Source of the DNA: Phycisphaerales bacterium
GTDB taxonomy: Bacteria > Planctomycetota > Phycisphaerae > Phycisphaerales > UBA1924
Direction: 5' to 3'
Assembly: GCA_029260375.1 (NCBI GenBank)
Contig: JAJDDI010000092.1
Coordinates: 62,001 to 126,000, forward strand
Length of the DNA stretch: 64,000 bases
Each line of letters opens with the position of its first letter. The stretch's first letter is position 1. Below are positions 43,241 through 52,995 of the stretch, in pieces. The notes beneath the pieces were generated by a model. That model was not told the origin of the DNA, did no database searches, and saw only the letters and a list, made by a program, of their open reading frames with translations. The position numbers and the translations under genes are program-made.

Positions 43241-44727
43241 ACACGCTCCGCAAGGTCCTTCCCGCCGCCGCGCTCCTCGCGCTGGCGATCCACACCCAGG
43301 GCTGCTCCAAGAGCCCCGCCCACGACGATCACGCGGGCCACGCCCACGATGAAGACCCCCCCGCCGACCACAACGACCACGACGATGAGGACGCGAACGG
43401 GCACGCCGACGAGGACGCCGAGGACGTCATCCGCCTTACCCCCGAGCAGCTCGAGGCCGCGGGCGTCGTCATCGAACCGCTCGCCGGCGGGGCCATCGCG
43501 ACCTTTGTCACCCTCCCGGGCGAGGTGGGACTCAACCAGGACACGGTCCTGCACGTCACCCCGCGCGTGCCGGGCATCGTCGCCCAGGTCCAGGGGCTCC
43601 TGGGCCAGCACGTCCAGCGGGGTGATCTGCTGGCCGTGCTCGAGAGCCCGGAGCTGGGCGAGCGGAAGATCGAGTACCTGCAGGCCCTGCAGGCCAGGTC
43701 GGTCGCCGACGCCGAGCTCGATCGTCAGCGGACCATCAGCCGCAACACCGCCACGCTCCTGAGCGCCCTCCGCCAGAAACCCGAGCTGGACGCGCTGCAG
43801 TCGCAGGTGATGGACCTGCGCATCGGCGCCAACAAGGGGCGCCTGCTCTCGGCGTACGCCAGGGTCCGGGCCGCCCGGGCCAACTACGACCGCGAGCGCG
43901 AGCTGCACGAGCAGAACCTCTCCACCGAGTCGGACCTGCTCGCCGCCCAGGAGGCGTTCAACAGCTCGCAGGCCGACTACCTGGGCGCGTTCGAGGACAT
44001 CGACTTCACCTACCAGCTCCGCCTGCAGGAGGCCGAGCGCGCGGCCCGCATCGCGGACTGGGGCGTTGACAACGCCAACCGACGCCTCCACCTGCTCGGG
44101 CTCAGCGACGAGCAGGTCGAGGGCATCACCGATGAGCCCTACGAACGCGTCGCCCGGTACGAGCTGACCGCGGCCATCAGCGGACGCATCGTCGCCAAGC
44201 ACATCACACCGGGCGAGAAGCTCGACGCCAGCAACCCCGTCTACACCCTGGCCAACCTCGACACCGTCTGGCTCAACATCTCCGTCTACTCCCAGTACGC
44301 GCCCCAGATCCGAGAACACCAGCGGGTCACCGTCACCGCGGGCGACCGGACCACCACCGGTGTGGTGGACTACGTCAGCGCCGTGGTCTCGGAATCGACG
44401 CGGACGCTCGCCGCCCGCGTTGTCATCGACAACACCGGCGCCGCCTGGAAACCGGGCGAGTTCGTCACCGCGCGCGTCCAGACGGGCGAGCGTCAGGCCC
44501 CGCGCGTCGTCCCGCTCTCCGCGATCCAGACGTTCGAGGGTCGTGAGGTCGTCTTCATCCAGGACGCGGACGGGATCGAGCCCGTCGCCGTCCGCCTCGG
44601 GCGTCGCAACGACGTCTCCGCCGAGCTGCTCGGGGACGACATCCCCATCGGAACCCCGATCGTCGTCACGAACAGCTTTCTCATGAAGTCCGAGCTGGGC
44701 AAGAGCGCCGCCGGGCACGAGCACTAA
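43237..44727 (+). CDS. czcB: CzcB-like periplasmic adaptor (lipoprotein, His-rich N-terminus)
   Basis: 496 residues. Signal peptide with lipobox-like IHTQGC (Cys23). Residues about 28-62 are extremely His/Asp-rich (HDDHAGHAHDEDPPADHNDHD), a likely zinc-type metal-binding tract. The membrane-fusion core follows: VTPRVPGIVAQVQGLLGQHV, a long hairpin with coiled coil, and ISGRIVAKHITPGEKLDASN. It couples CzcA to CzcC across the periplasm. The His-rich tract, compared with the Cys/Met-type domains of the CusB-like protein, supports a zinc/cobalt/cadmium role. It overlaps czcC by ATGA and is followed by czcA after ten bases. Confidence 0.93.
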   Translation: MNTLRKVLPAAALLALAIHTQGCSKSPAHDDHAGHAHDEDPPADHNDHDDEDANGHADEDAEDVIRLTPEQLEAAGVVIEPLAGGAIATFVTLPGEVGLNQDTVLHVTPRVPGIVAQVQGLLGQHVQRGDLLAVLESPELGERKIEYLQALQARSVADAELDRQRTISRNTATLLSALRQKPELDALQSQVMDLRIGANKGRLLSAYARVRAARANYDRERELHEQNLSTESDLLAAQEAFNSSQADYLGAFEDIDFTYQLRLQEAERAARIADWGVDNANRRLHLLGLSDEQVEGITDEPYERVARYELTAAISGRIVAKHITPGEKLDASNPVYTLANLDTVWLNISVYSQYAPQIREHQRVTVTAGDRTTTGVVDYVSAVVSESTRTLAARVVIDNTGAAWKPGEFVTARVQTGERQAPRVVPLSAIQTFEGREVVFIQDADGIEPVAVRLGRRNDVSAELLGDDIPIGTPIVVTNSFLMKSELGKSAAGHEH

Positions 44728-44737
44728 GGAGGGCGCC

Positions 44738-47700
44738 ATGCTCGACAGGATCATCGAGTTCTCCATCCGCCAGCGCGTGCTGGTGCTGCTGGCCACGCTC
44801 GCCATCGCGGGCATCGGCGTCTACAGCTTCACCCGCCTCCCCATCGACGCGGTCCCCGACATCACCAACGTCCAGGTGCAGATCAACACCAACGTCCCCG
44901 CCCTCTCCCCCGTCGAGATCGAACAGCAGGTCACCTTCCCCATCGAGTGGTCCATGGGCGGCCTGCCCGACATCGACTCCATCCGCTCGATCTCCCGCTA
45001 CGGCCTCTCCCAGGTCACCGTCGTCTTCGAAGAGGGAACCGACATCTACTGGGCCCGCCAGCTCGTGGGCGAACGCCTCTCCGAGGCGCGCGAGTCGCTC
45101 CCCCCGGGCCTGGCCGAGCCCCAGATGGGCCCGATCTCCACGGGCCTCGGCGAGATCTACATGTGGTCCGTCGAGGCCACCGGCCCCAGACCCGACGGCT
45201 CCGACTACTCACCCCAGGACCTCCGCACCGTCCAGGACTGGATCGTCCGCCCCCAGCTCCGCACCGTGCCCGGCGTCACCGAGGTCAACAGCATCGGCGC
45301 CTACGAGGAACAGTTCCACGTCACGCCCGACCCCGCCAGGCTCATGGCCTTCGGCCTCTCCTTCCGCGACATCATGCGCGCCATCGCCGAGAACAACGCC
45401 AACGCCGGCGGCGGCTACATCGAGCACGCGGGCGAGGCCTACCTCGTCCGTGCCACCGGGCTCATCCGCGACGCCGAGGACATCCGCAACATCGTCCTCA
45501 AGACCGACGACGGCGTCCCCGTCCACATCCACGATGTCGCCAGCGTCGCCGTCGGCGACGAGCTCCGCACCGGCGCGGGCACGCACGACGGGCAGGAGGT
45601 AGTCATCGGCACCGCCATGATGCTCCTGGGCGCCAACAGCCGGACCGTCTCCGAGGACGTCCACGCCCGCATTGGCCAGATCCAGAAGACCCTCCCCCTG
45701 AACGTCAAGCTCACCACCCTCTACAACCGCACCTACCTCGTGGACGCGACGCTCCACACCATCCAGAAAAACCTCTTCGAGGGCGCGGTCCTCGTCATCG
45801 TCATCCTGCTCCTGCTCCTGGGCAACCTGCGCGCCGCGCTCATCGTCGCCTGCGCCATCCCCCTCTCCATGCTCATCGCCATCACGGGCATGGTCGAGCA
45901 GAAAATCAGCGCCAACCTCCTCAGCCTGGGCGCGGTTGACTTCGGCATCATCGTGGACGGCGCCGTCGTCTTCGTCGAGAACATCGTCCGACGCGCCTCC
46001 GAAGAGCAGCAACGCCTCAAACGCCGCCTCAAACGCGACGAACGCCTCTCGATCATCGGCAAGGCCGGGCGCCAGGTCGCCAAGCCCACCCTCTTCGGCG
46101 TGCTCATCATCATGATCGTCTACCTCCCCATCCTCACCCTCACCGGCATCGAGGGCAAAATGTTCAGGCCCATGGCGGGCGTCGTGCTCCTCGCCCTTGG
46201 CGGCGCGCTCGTGCTCACGTTCACCTTCGTCCCCGCCGCGTGCGCCGTGTTCCTCCGCGGCAGCTTCGCCGAGCGGGAGAGCATCATCATCCGATGGGTC
46301 AAGGGCGCCTACCGCCCCACGCTCATGCTGGCGCTGCGCCTCCGATGGGTGACGGTCGGCGCCGCCGTGCTGCTGCTGCTTGTCTCCGGCCTCATCACCG
46401 CGCGCCTGGGCGTGGAGTTCGTCCCCAAGCTGGGCGAGGGCGCCCTGGCCGTCCAGCCCGCCCGCATCCCCAGCATCGGCATCACCACCAGCGTCGAGAT
46501 GCAGAAGGACCTCGAGCGCGCCCTGCGCGACGAGTTCCCCGACGAGATCGCCAGCATCTTTGCGCGAACCGGAACCGCCGAGGTCGCCACCGACCCCATG
46601 GGCCCAAACGTCAGCGACACCTACCTCATGCTCCACCCGCGCCGCCAGTGGACCAGGGCCTCCACCCAGGAGCAGCTCGCCCAGGCGATCGAGTCGTTCC
46701 TCCAGACCATCCCGGGCCAGAACTACGAGATCTCCCAGCCCATCGAGCTCCGATTCAACGAGCTCATCAGCGGCGTGCGCAGCGACGTCGCCGTCAAGAT
46801 CTTCGGCGACGACCTCGATCTGCTCCGTCTGGCCGGGACCGAGGTCGCCCGGGTCCTCGAGCAGATCCCGGGCGCCTCCGACGTCAAGGTCGAGCAGGTC
46901 TCGGGGCTCTCCGTCCTGACCATCGACATCGACCGCGCCGCCATCTCCCGATATGGGCTCAACGTGGCCGATGTCCAAGACGTCGTCTCCATCGCGTTCG
47001 GCGGCCAGGAAGCCGGCGTGCTCTACGACGGCGACCGCCGCTTCCCCATCGTCGTCCGCCTCCCCGAGGCCCTCCGCGCGCAGGTCGATCTCGTCCGCCA
47101 GCTCCCCATCCCCCTGCCCGACGGCGTCGAGACCGAACGCCCCGAACACCCGGCCGACACCCTCGCCTCCGAGATCCGCTACGTCCCGCTCGAAGCCGTC
47201 GCCAATATCAGCGTGTCGGAGGGGCCCAACCAGATCAGCCGCGAGAACGCCAAGCGGCGCATCGTCGTGCAGGCCAACGTCCGCGGGCGCGACATGGGCT
47301 CGTTCGTCAGCCAGGCCCAGCAGCGCCTCGACGACGAGGTCACCCTCCCCGACGGGTACTACACCGTCTGGGGTGGCCAGTTCGAGAACCTCGCCCGCGC
47401 CCGTCAACGCCTGGCCATCGTCGTCCCCATCGCCCTCTCGCTCATCTTCATCATGCTCTTCACCGCGTTCGGCAGCGTCCGCCACGCCGTGCTCGTCTAC
47501 ACCGGCGTCCCGCTCGCGCTGACCGGCGGCGTCATCGCCCTCTGGGCGCGGGACATGCCCCTGAGCATCAGCGCCGGCGTCGGCTTCATCGCCCTCTCGG
47601 GTGTCGCCGTGCTCAACGGCGTCGTCATGATCACGTTCATCAACCAGCTCCGCGACTCGGGCAAGCCCACGCTCGACGCCGTCGTCGAGGGCAGCCTCTC

Positions 47701-47932
47701 CCGCCTCCGCCCCGTGCTCATGACCGCCCTGGTCGCCAGCCTCGGGTTCGTCCCCATGGCCCTCAACACCGGCACGGGAGCCGAGGTCCAGCGCCCGCTT
47801 GCGACCGTCGTCATCGGCGGGCTCATCAGCTCCACCATCCTCACACTCGTCCTCCTGCCCACCCTCTATCTCTGGTTTGGCGCTGCGCAGGACGACCCCG
47901 CGGACCGACCGTCCCACCCGAGCTCTCGATGA
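44738..47932 (+). CDS. czcA: CzcA-like RND heavy-metal efflux pump
   Basis: 1064 residues, the usual length for CzcA. Start ATG 44738 has AAGGAGG six bases upstream. N-terminus LDRIIEFSIRQRVLVLLATL, porter motif LPIDAVPDITNVQVQINTN. Helix 4 reads DFGIIVDGAVVFVEN, the HME signature for Zn/Co/Cd (or Ni) pumps and different from the copper-type pump at 32883. Helix 6 region KPTLFGVLIIMIVYLPILTL and helix 11 region ALSGVAVLNGVVMITFIN are canonical. It is a proton-driven exporter of divalent cations from periplasm or cytoplasm through CzcB and CzcC. Confidence 0.95.
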   Translation: MLDRIIEFSIRQRVLVLLATLAIAGIGVYSFTRLPIDAVPDITNVQVQINTNVPALSPVEIEQQVTFPIEWSMGGLPDIDSIRSISRYGLSQVTVVFEEGTDIYWARQLVGERLSEARESLPPGLAEPQMGPISTGLGEIYMWSVEATGPRPDGSDYSPQDLRTVQDWIVRPQLRTVPGVTEVNSIGAYEEQFHVTPDPARLMAFGLSFRDIMRAIAENNANAGGGYIEHAGEAYLVRATGLIRDAEDIRNIVLKTDDGVPVHIHDVASVAVGDELRTGAGTHDGQEVVIGTAMMLLGANSRTVSEDVHARIGQIQKTLPLNVKLTTLYNRTYLVDATLHTIQKNLFEGAVLVIVILLLLLGNLRAALIVACAIPLSMLIAITGMVEQKISANLLSLGAVDFGIIVDGAVVFVENIVRRASEEQQRLKRRLKRDERLSIIGKAGRQVAKPTLFGVLIIMIVYLPILTLTGIEGKMFRPMAGVVLLALGGALVLTFTFVPAACAVFLRGSFAERESIIIRWVKGAYRPTLMLALRLRWVTVGAAVLLLLVSGLITARLGVEFVPKLGEGALAVQPARIPSIGITTSVEMQKDLERALRDEFPDEIASIFARTGTAEVATDPMGPNVSDTYLMLHPRRQWTRASTQEQLAQAIESFLQTIPGQNYEISQPIELRFNELISGVRSDVAVKIFGDDLDLLRLAGTEVARVLEQIPGASDVKVEQVSGLSVLTIDIDRAAISRYGLNVADVQDVVSIAFGGQEAGVLYDGDRRFPIVVRLPEALRAQVDLVRQLPIPLPDGVETERPEHPADTLASEIRYVPLEAVANISVSEGPNQISRENAKRRIVVQANVRGRDMGSFVSQAQQRLDDEVTLPDGYYTVWGGQFENLARARQRLAIVVPIALSLIFIMLFTAFGSVRHAVLVYTGVPLALTGGVIALWARDMPLSISAGVGFIALSGVAVLNGVVMITFINQLRDSGKPTLDAVVEGSLSRLRPVLMTALVASLGFVPMALNTGTGAEVQRPLATVVIGGLISSTILTLVLLPTLYLWFGAAQDDPADRPSHPSSR

Positions 47933-48077
47933 GCTCCGGCGCGTTTGAGCACGCGTCCAACCCCGAGAGTTCCCCGTCGCGCTTGCCCCGCGCCCGTCCT
48001 TCGGGTCAACTCAACCCATCGCCCTTGATGGCGGTACCCGCACGTACGCCCCTCGCCTCCCAATCAAGGATCCGAAC

Positions 48078-51000
48078 GTGATCGATCGCCTGCTCTGCGT
48101 GCTCCTCCTCGCCTGCCCGCTACCGACGCTCGCCCAGGTCTCGGATGATGTCTTCGACCACGAACCCGTCGAGATCACAACCGACGATCCGACCCACGAG
48201 ACCGTCGCCGAGTCCTCCGGCTTCGAACGCACCGCCTCGCACGAGCAGGTGGTCGAGCTCTGCGGGAAGCTCGCCGCCGCCTCGGAGCGGATCACGCTCT
48301 CCTCGATGGGGACCTCGGGCCAGGGCAAGGACATCCCCCTGCTCATCCTCGCCGACCCACCGATCAAGAACGCCGACGACGCCCGCGAGTCCGGCAAGCT
48401 GATCGTCTTCCTCTTCGGGAACATCCACGCCGGCGAGGTCTGCGGCAAGGAAGCCCTCCTCATGCTCGCCCGCGACCTGGGCCTGGGCGAACACTCCGAC
48501 CTGCTCGACGACCTCGTCCTGCTCATCGCCCCCATCTACAACCCCGACGCCAACGACGCGTTCAACCCCGCCAACCGCCCCGGCCAGCTCGGCCCCATCG
48601 AGATGGGTGAGCGCGAGAACGCCGACGGCCTCGACCTCAACCGCGACTACATCAAGCTCGAAGCCCCCGAGACCCGCGCGCTCGCCAAGCTCCTCAACGA
48701 GTGGGACCCGCACCTGACCGTGGACACCCACACCACCAACGGCTCCCACCACCGCTACCTCATCACCTACATGGGCCCCCGCCACCCCGCGGGCGACAAC
48801 GCCGTCGTTCAGTACACGCGCGACACCCTCCTGCCCGCCATCGACTCCCGCTTCGAGGGCCAGACCGACTGGGACTCGTTTTTCTACGGCAACTTCAGCG
48901 ACAACCACACCAAGTGGACCACCTACCCCGCCGAGCCGCGCTACGGCGCCTCCAGCCGCGGACTCCGCAACCGCCTCTCAATCCTCTCCGAGGCCTACAG
49001 CTACGCCCCCTACAAGGACCGCGTCCTGGGCACGCTCGCCTTCTGCGAGGCCATCCTGCACGAAGCCGCAAGCTGCAAGGACGAGATCCAGACACTCACC
49101 AGCGATGCCGACGAGCGCACCATCGACGCAGGGCGGAACCCAACCGACGACGACACGGTCGCCCTCCGCATCGAAGCCAACGCGTTCGACGACAAGGTCA
49201 CCGTCCTCGGCTACGACGAGTACGACGACGAGGGAAACCGCACCGACTGGACCGGCGACGAGGCCCCTCGCGACTACGACGTCGAGCTGATCAACGACTT
49301 CGCCGCGACGCTCAGCGTCAAACGCGCCTTCGCCTACGTCTTCCCCGAAGAGCTCACCTCCATCGCCACCGTCCTCCAGCGCCACGGCATCGAGGTCCGC
49401 GAGATCCGCGAGGACACCGAGTTGCCCGCGCAGGTCTACCGCATCGACGGGCACGACGCCGCCGACCGCCCCTTCGAGGGGCACACGATGACGACCAGCG
49501 TGCGCGCCGCCGCCATCCCGCGCACGGTCAACGCCCACCCACGCATGTTCCTCGTCCGCACCGATCAGAAGCTCGGCGCCCTCGCCTCATACCTGCTCGA
49601 GCCCCAGTCTTCCGACGGCCTCGTCGCTTGGAACTTCTTCGACGACCACCTGAATCCGGGCGCCGACTTCCCCGTCTGGCGCCTCCCCGCGTACGCCCCC
49701 ATCACCTCCCTTCCCCTCGCCCCGCTGCCAGAAAACCGCGAAACAGGCAAGCCCATCACCTTCGACGCCCTCTACGCCAAGAACGGCGAAACACGCGTCA
49801 ACCTCAACGGCGCCCCCGCCCGCATCGACCGCTGGCTCGACGACGAGCACTACCAGCAGCGCAAGGACGGACGAACCTACAAGGTCCACGCCGCCACCGG
49901 ACGCGCCGAGCAGCTCGACACCGACCCCGGCCTTGTCGCCGAGCGCCTCGCTGCGCACCCCGCGATCGACGATGACAACGCCAAGCGCATCGCTCGCCGC
50001 TCCTTCGCCAACCCAGACCCGGAGCACCCCCGCGTCGTCTTCACCCACGCCGGCGACCTGTACACCGCCAACACCGACGGCTCGGGCGTCGCCCGACTCA
50101 CCTCCACCCCCGAGCGTGAGGAAATCCCCACCCTCTCCCCCGACGCCCAGTTCATCGCCTTCGTCCGCGACAACAACCTCTGGGTCGTCGATCTCGAGAC
50201 CCAGACCGAACGCGCCCTCACCACCGCCGGCGCCGACGATCATCGCTTCGGCAAGGCCAGCTGGGTCTACTACGAGGAGATCTTCTGGCGCAACTGGAAG
50301 GCCTACTGGTGGAGCCCGGACTCAACCAAGCTCGCCTTCTTCGAGACAGACTCGTCGAACGTCCCCCACTTCACCATCATCCACGACGCCGAAGAGCCCC
50401 AGCGCGCCGAGACCGTCCGGTACCCCAAGCCCGGAGACCGCAACCCCCACGTCCGCGTCCACGTCGTCGACCGCGCCGGCGGCTCACCCCGCGAGCTTGA
50501 CCTGTCCGATTACGACGAAGGCGCGTACCTGATCTCGCACGTCCAGTGGACGCCCGACGCCAAGCATGTCCGCCTGGATATTCAGGACCGCGCCCAGACC
50601 TGGCTCGACCTCGTCCACACGCCCGCCTCGGGCAAGGATGCCGAGCGTCTCTTCCGCGAGACCACCGAGGCCTGGGTCGAGTCGCAGCACGACGCCGAAT
50701 ACCTGGACGATGGCTCGTTCATCCTCGCCTCCGAGCGCGACGGCTGGCGCCACCTCTACCTCTACAAGCCCGACGGCGCCCTCAAGCATCAGATCACCAC
50801 CGGTGACTACGAGGTGCGAACGCTCCATCAAGTCGACGAAGACTCCGGCTGGGTCTATTTCTCTGGAACCGTCGATTCCCACATCGCCCAGAACCTCTAC
50901 CGAGTGAAGCTCGACGGGCTCGACCTCACCCGCCTCACCCACGAGCCGGGTTCGCACGCGATCCAGCTCTCGCCCGACGCGAACATGTTCATCGACCGCT

Positions 51001-51938
51001 GGTCCTCGTTCGACGAGCCGACCCGCGTTGCGCTCCGCAACAGCGAGGGCGCCTTCATCCGCTGGATCGACACCAACCCCGTCCGCGACCTCGACGTCTA
51101 CCAGCGCGGCGACTACACCCTCGTCGAGATCCCCTCCGAGCAGGGCGTCTCCCTCCAGGCCTCCATCCTCACGCCCCCCGGCTTCGATCCGAACCGCAAG
51201 CACCCCGTCTGGTTCATGACCTACGCCGGCCCCCACGCCCCCTCCATCAGCGACAGCTGGCGGGGCGGACGCGCCTACGACCACATGCTCGCGCAGCTTG
51301 GCATGGTCGTCTTCCGCATGGACCCCCACCCCGCCTCGGGCAAGGGCGCCGTCTCCGCGTGGACCGCCTACAAGCAGCTCGGCGTCCGCGAGATGCAGGA
51401 CATCGAGGAAGCCATCAACTGGCTCAAGGACCTGCCCTTCATCGACCCCGACCGCATCGGCATGGCCGGGCACTCCTACGGCGGCTACATGACCGCCTAC
51501 GCCCTCACCCACTCCGACCTCTTCGCCGCCGGCATCGCCGGCGCCCCCGTCACCAGCTACCGCGACTACGACTCCATCTACACCGAACGCTACATGGACA
51601 CCCCCCAGAACAACCCCGAGGGCTACGACGCGACCGACATCAGCAAGGCCGCCAAGAACCTTCACGGACGCCTGCTCATCGCCCACGGCGCCATGGACGA
51701 CAACGTCCACTTCCAGAACACCATCAAGCTCATCAGCGCCCTACAACGCGCCAACGCCGACTTCGAGCTCATGATCTACCCCGCCGCCCGCCACGGCGGA
51801 TATGGCGACCACTACCGCAACCTCCAACACGACTTCATCACGCGAACCCTCATCGACGTCGAGACCGACGACCCCGACGACCCCCAACCCGAGCCGAGCG
51901 AGGCGGAACTGATCGAGTCAGCGCCCACATCCGACTGA
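48078..51938 (+). CDS. Exported fusion of M14 zinc carboxypeptidase and S9 (DPP4-type) serine peptidase
   Basis: 1286 residues from GTG 48078. Signal peptide ends near LPTLAQ. Residues about 45-330 are peptidase M14: zinc ligands His117 and Glu120 (HAGE) and His218 (DTH), Arg189 in LNRD, catalytic Glu305 in SEAYSY. About 330-620 is a linker with an M14-associated beta region. About 620-1000 is a DPP4-N-like propeller (VVFTHAGDLYTANTDGSG, IAFVRDNNLWVVDLET). About 1050-1286 is the alpha/beta-hydrolase S9 domain with Ser1133 (GHSYGG), Asp1207 (AMDDNVH) and His1239 (RHGG). Both catalytic sets look intact. It should act outside the cytoplasm on peptides, removing residues from both ends in principle. 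A stand-alone gene; fused arrangement uncommon to my knowledge. Confidence 0.9.
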   Translation: MIDRLLCVLLLACPLPTLAQVSDDVFDHEPVEITTDDPTHETVAESSGFERTASHEQVVELCGKLAAASERITLSSMGTSGQGKDIPLLILADPPIKNADDARESGKLIVFLFGNIHAGEVCGKEALLMLARDLGLGEHSDLLDDLVLLIAPIYNPDANDAFNPANRPGQLGPIEMGERENADGLDLNRDYIKLEAPETRALAKLLNEWDPHLTVDTHTTNGSHHRYLITYMGPRHPAGDNAVVQYTRDTLLPAIDSRFEGQTDWDSFFYGNFSDNHTKWTTYPAEPRYGASSRGLRNRLSILSEAYSYAPYKDRVLGTLAFCEAILHEAASCKDEIQTLTSDADERTIDAGRNPTDDDTVALRIEANAFDDKVTVLGYDEYDDEGNRTDWTGDEAPRDYDVELINDFAATLSVKRAFAYVFPEELTSIATVLQRHGIEVREIREDTELPAQVYRIDGHDAADRPFEGHTMTTSVRAAAIPRTVNAHPRMFLVRTDQKLGALASYLLEPQSSDGLVAWNFFDDHLNPGADFPVWRLPAYAPITSLPLAPLPENRETGKPITFDALYAKNGETRVNLNGAPARIDRWLDDEHYQQRKDGRTYKVHAATGRAEQLDTDPGLVAERLAAHPAIDDDNAKRIARRSFANPDPEHPRVVFTHAGDLYTANTDGSGVARLTSTPEREEIPTLSPDAQFIAFVRDNNLWVVDLETQTERALTTAGADDHRFGKASWVYYEEIFWRNWKAYWWSPDSTKLAFFETDSSNVPHFTIIHDAEEPQRAETVRYPKPGDRNPHVRVHVVDRAGGSPRELDLSDYDEGAYLISHVQWTPDAKHVRLDIQDRAQTWLDLVHTPASGKDAERLFRETTEAWVESQHDAEYLDDGSFILASERDGWRHLYLYKPDGALKHQITTGDYEVRTLHQVDEDSGWVYFSGTVDSHIAQNLYRVKLDGLDLTRLTHEPGSHAIQLSPDANMFIDRWSSFDEPTRVALRNSEGAFIRWIDTNPVRDLDVYQRGDYTLVEIPSEQGVSLQASILTPPGFDPNRKHPVWFMTYAGPHAPSISDSWRGGRAYDHMLAQLGMVVFRMDPHPASGKGAVSAWTAYKQLGVREMQDIEEAINWLKDLPFIDPDRIGMAGHSYGGYMTAYALTHSDLFAAGIAGAPVTSYRDYDSIYTERYMDTPQNNPEGYDATDISKAAKNLHGRLLIAHGAMDDNVHFQNTIKLISALQRANADFELMIYPAARHGGYGDHYRNLQHDFITRTLIDVETDDPDDPQPEPSEAELIESAPTSD

Positions 51939-51954
51939 ACCCCCTCCTGGCGGT

Positions 51955-51971
51955 GCCGGTTTCCAACCGGC
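51955..51971 (+). terminator. Perfect 7-bp hairpin after the double peptidase gene
   Basis: GCCGGTT, loop TCC, AACCGGC; 17 bases past the stop of the peptidase gene. A short T-poor tail follows. Candidate terminator. Confidence 0.4.
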
Positions 51972-52038
51972 TCAGTTCACCCCAGCACGCCCCGCCCCCC
52001 ACCGCGGTATCCTGCTCCCCCACCAACCCGGAGCAGGC

Positions 52039-52932
52039 ATGACGCTGACCCTCACCATCCTCCTCGCCATCGCCCTCGTCGCGTTCGCGATCGCGACCGA
52101 CAAACGCCACAAACGCCTCCGCCGCCGCCTCGCCCGCGCCGAGCGCCGCGAGATGGAGCTGCTCCACACCATCAAGCCGCTCTACGTCGCCAACGCCCAG
52201 GCCCGCCTGCGCGAGCGCGCCGTCACGCCCCGCATGCCCGTCGAGTTCCGCTCCCAGTTCGGCGAGGACATCCTCCTCGACGCCCTCTTTGACGGGCAGG
52301 AGTCCGGCTTCTTCATCGAGGTCGGCGCCTACGACGGCTACACCTTCGCCGTCACCTACGCCCTCGAGTCCCAGGGCTGGACCGGCCTGCTCATCGAGCC
52401 CGTCCCCTCGCTCCACGCCAAGGCCCAGGCCCGACGCCCCGCCGCCCGCGTCGTCAACGCCGCCCTCTCTCGCAAGGGCTCGACCGGAACCGCCAAGTTC
52501 ACCCACATCCTCGGCGACGGCAGCGACGGCTACGACGCCTCGAGCTACCTCGAAGACCCCGGCGCCCGCGGCTTCTCCAAACGCCCACCCAAGACCAACG
52601 TCGAGCACGTCGAGGTCCCCCTCACCACCATGGACGATCTGCTCGCCGACCACTCGGGTCCCATCGATGTCGTCGTCATCGACGTCGAGGGCGGCGAGCT
52701 CGCCCTGCTCGACGGCTTCGATCTCGAACGCTTCAAGCCCCGCGCCATCCTCATCGAGGACCACAACCTGGGCAGCGACACCGAAATCCTCAGCTGCCTC
52801 ACCCGCCGTGGCTACGTCCACGTCTGCTGGCTCGCCTACAACCGCCTCATGATCCACAAGGACGACTCCGCCCTCATCCAGCGGGCCCAGCAGGTCAGCC
52901 AGCACACCGCCACCGCCAAAACCGCCGGCTAA
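52039..52932 (+). CDS. FkbM-family methyltransferase, membrane-anchored
   Basis: 297 residues. N-terminal hydrophobic helix (LTLTILLAIALVAFAIA), then a basic coiled segment. The FkbM-type SAM-dependent methyltransferase core starts at about 72: FRSQFGEDILLDALF, then FFIEVGAYDGYTFAVTYAL (SAM-binding) and LLIEPVPSLHAK, and VVVIDVEGGELALLDGFD near the end, all conserved in the family. FkbM proteins methylate hydroxyls of sugars or polyketides. The membrane anchor and the nearby glycosyltransferase and nucleotide-sugar genes suggest O-methylation of a surface glycan. Confidence 0.88.
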   Translation: MTLTLTILLAIALVAFAIATDKRHKRLRRRLARAERREMELLHTIKPLYVANAQARLRERAVTPRMPVEFRSQFGEDILLDALFDGQESGFFIEVGAYDGYTFAVTYALESQGWTGLLIEPVPSLHAKAQARRPAARVVNAALSRKGSTGTAKFTHILGDGSDGYDASSYLEDPGARGFSKRPPKTNVEHVEVPLTTMDDLLADHSGPIDVVVIDVEGGELALLDGFDLERFKPRAILIEDHNLGSDTEILSCLTRRGYVHVCWLAYNRLMIHKDDSALIQRAQQVSQHTATAKTAG

Positions 52933-52947
52933 ACCGAAAGCCGGTGG

Positions 52948-52966
52948 GACAGGCGTCCCGCCTGTC
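52948..52966. repeat. Perfect 8-bp palindromic element
   Basis: GACAGGCG, loop TCC, CGCCTGTC, 15 bases after the FkbM gene stop, with ACCG/CGGT pairing just upstream (about 52932-52945). The same sort of GGGACAGGCGTCCCGCCTG-like palindrome is, from memory, dispersed in planctomycete and verrucomicrobial intergenic DNA. Only one copy was noticed here. It may also act as a terminator. Confidence 0.5.
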
Positions 52967-52995
52967 TTGCGTCCGCCCCCGTACACTCCGGGCGC

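Noticed and set aside
45209-47917. 902-codon open frame on the minus strand.
   Set aside because: Antisense of czcA; its composition (Asp, Glu, Gly, Ala runs) is a mirror of the real gene and has no motif.
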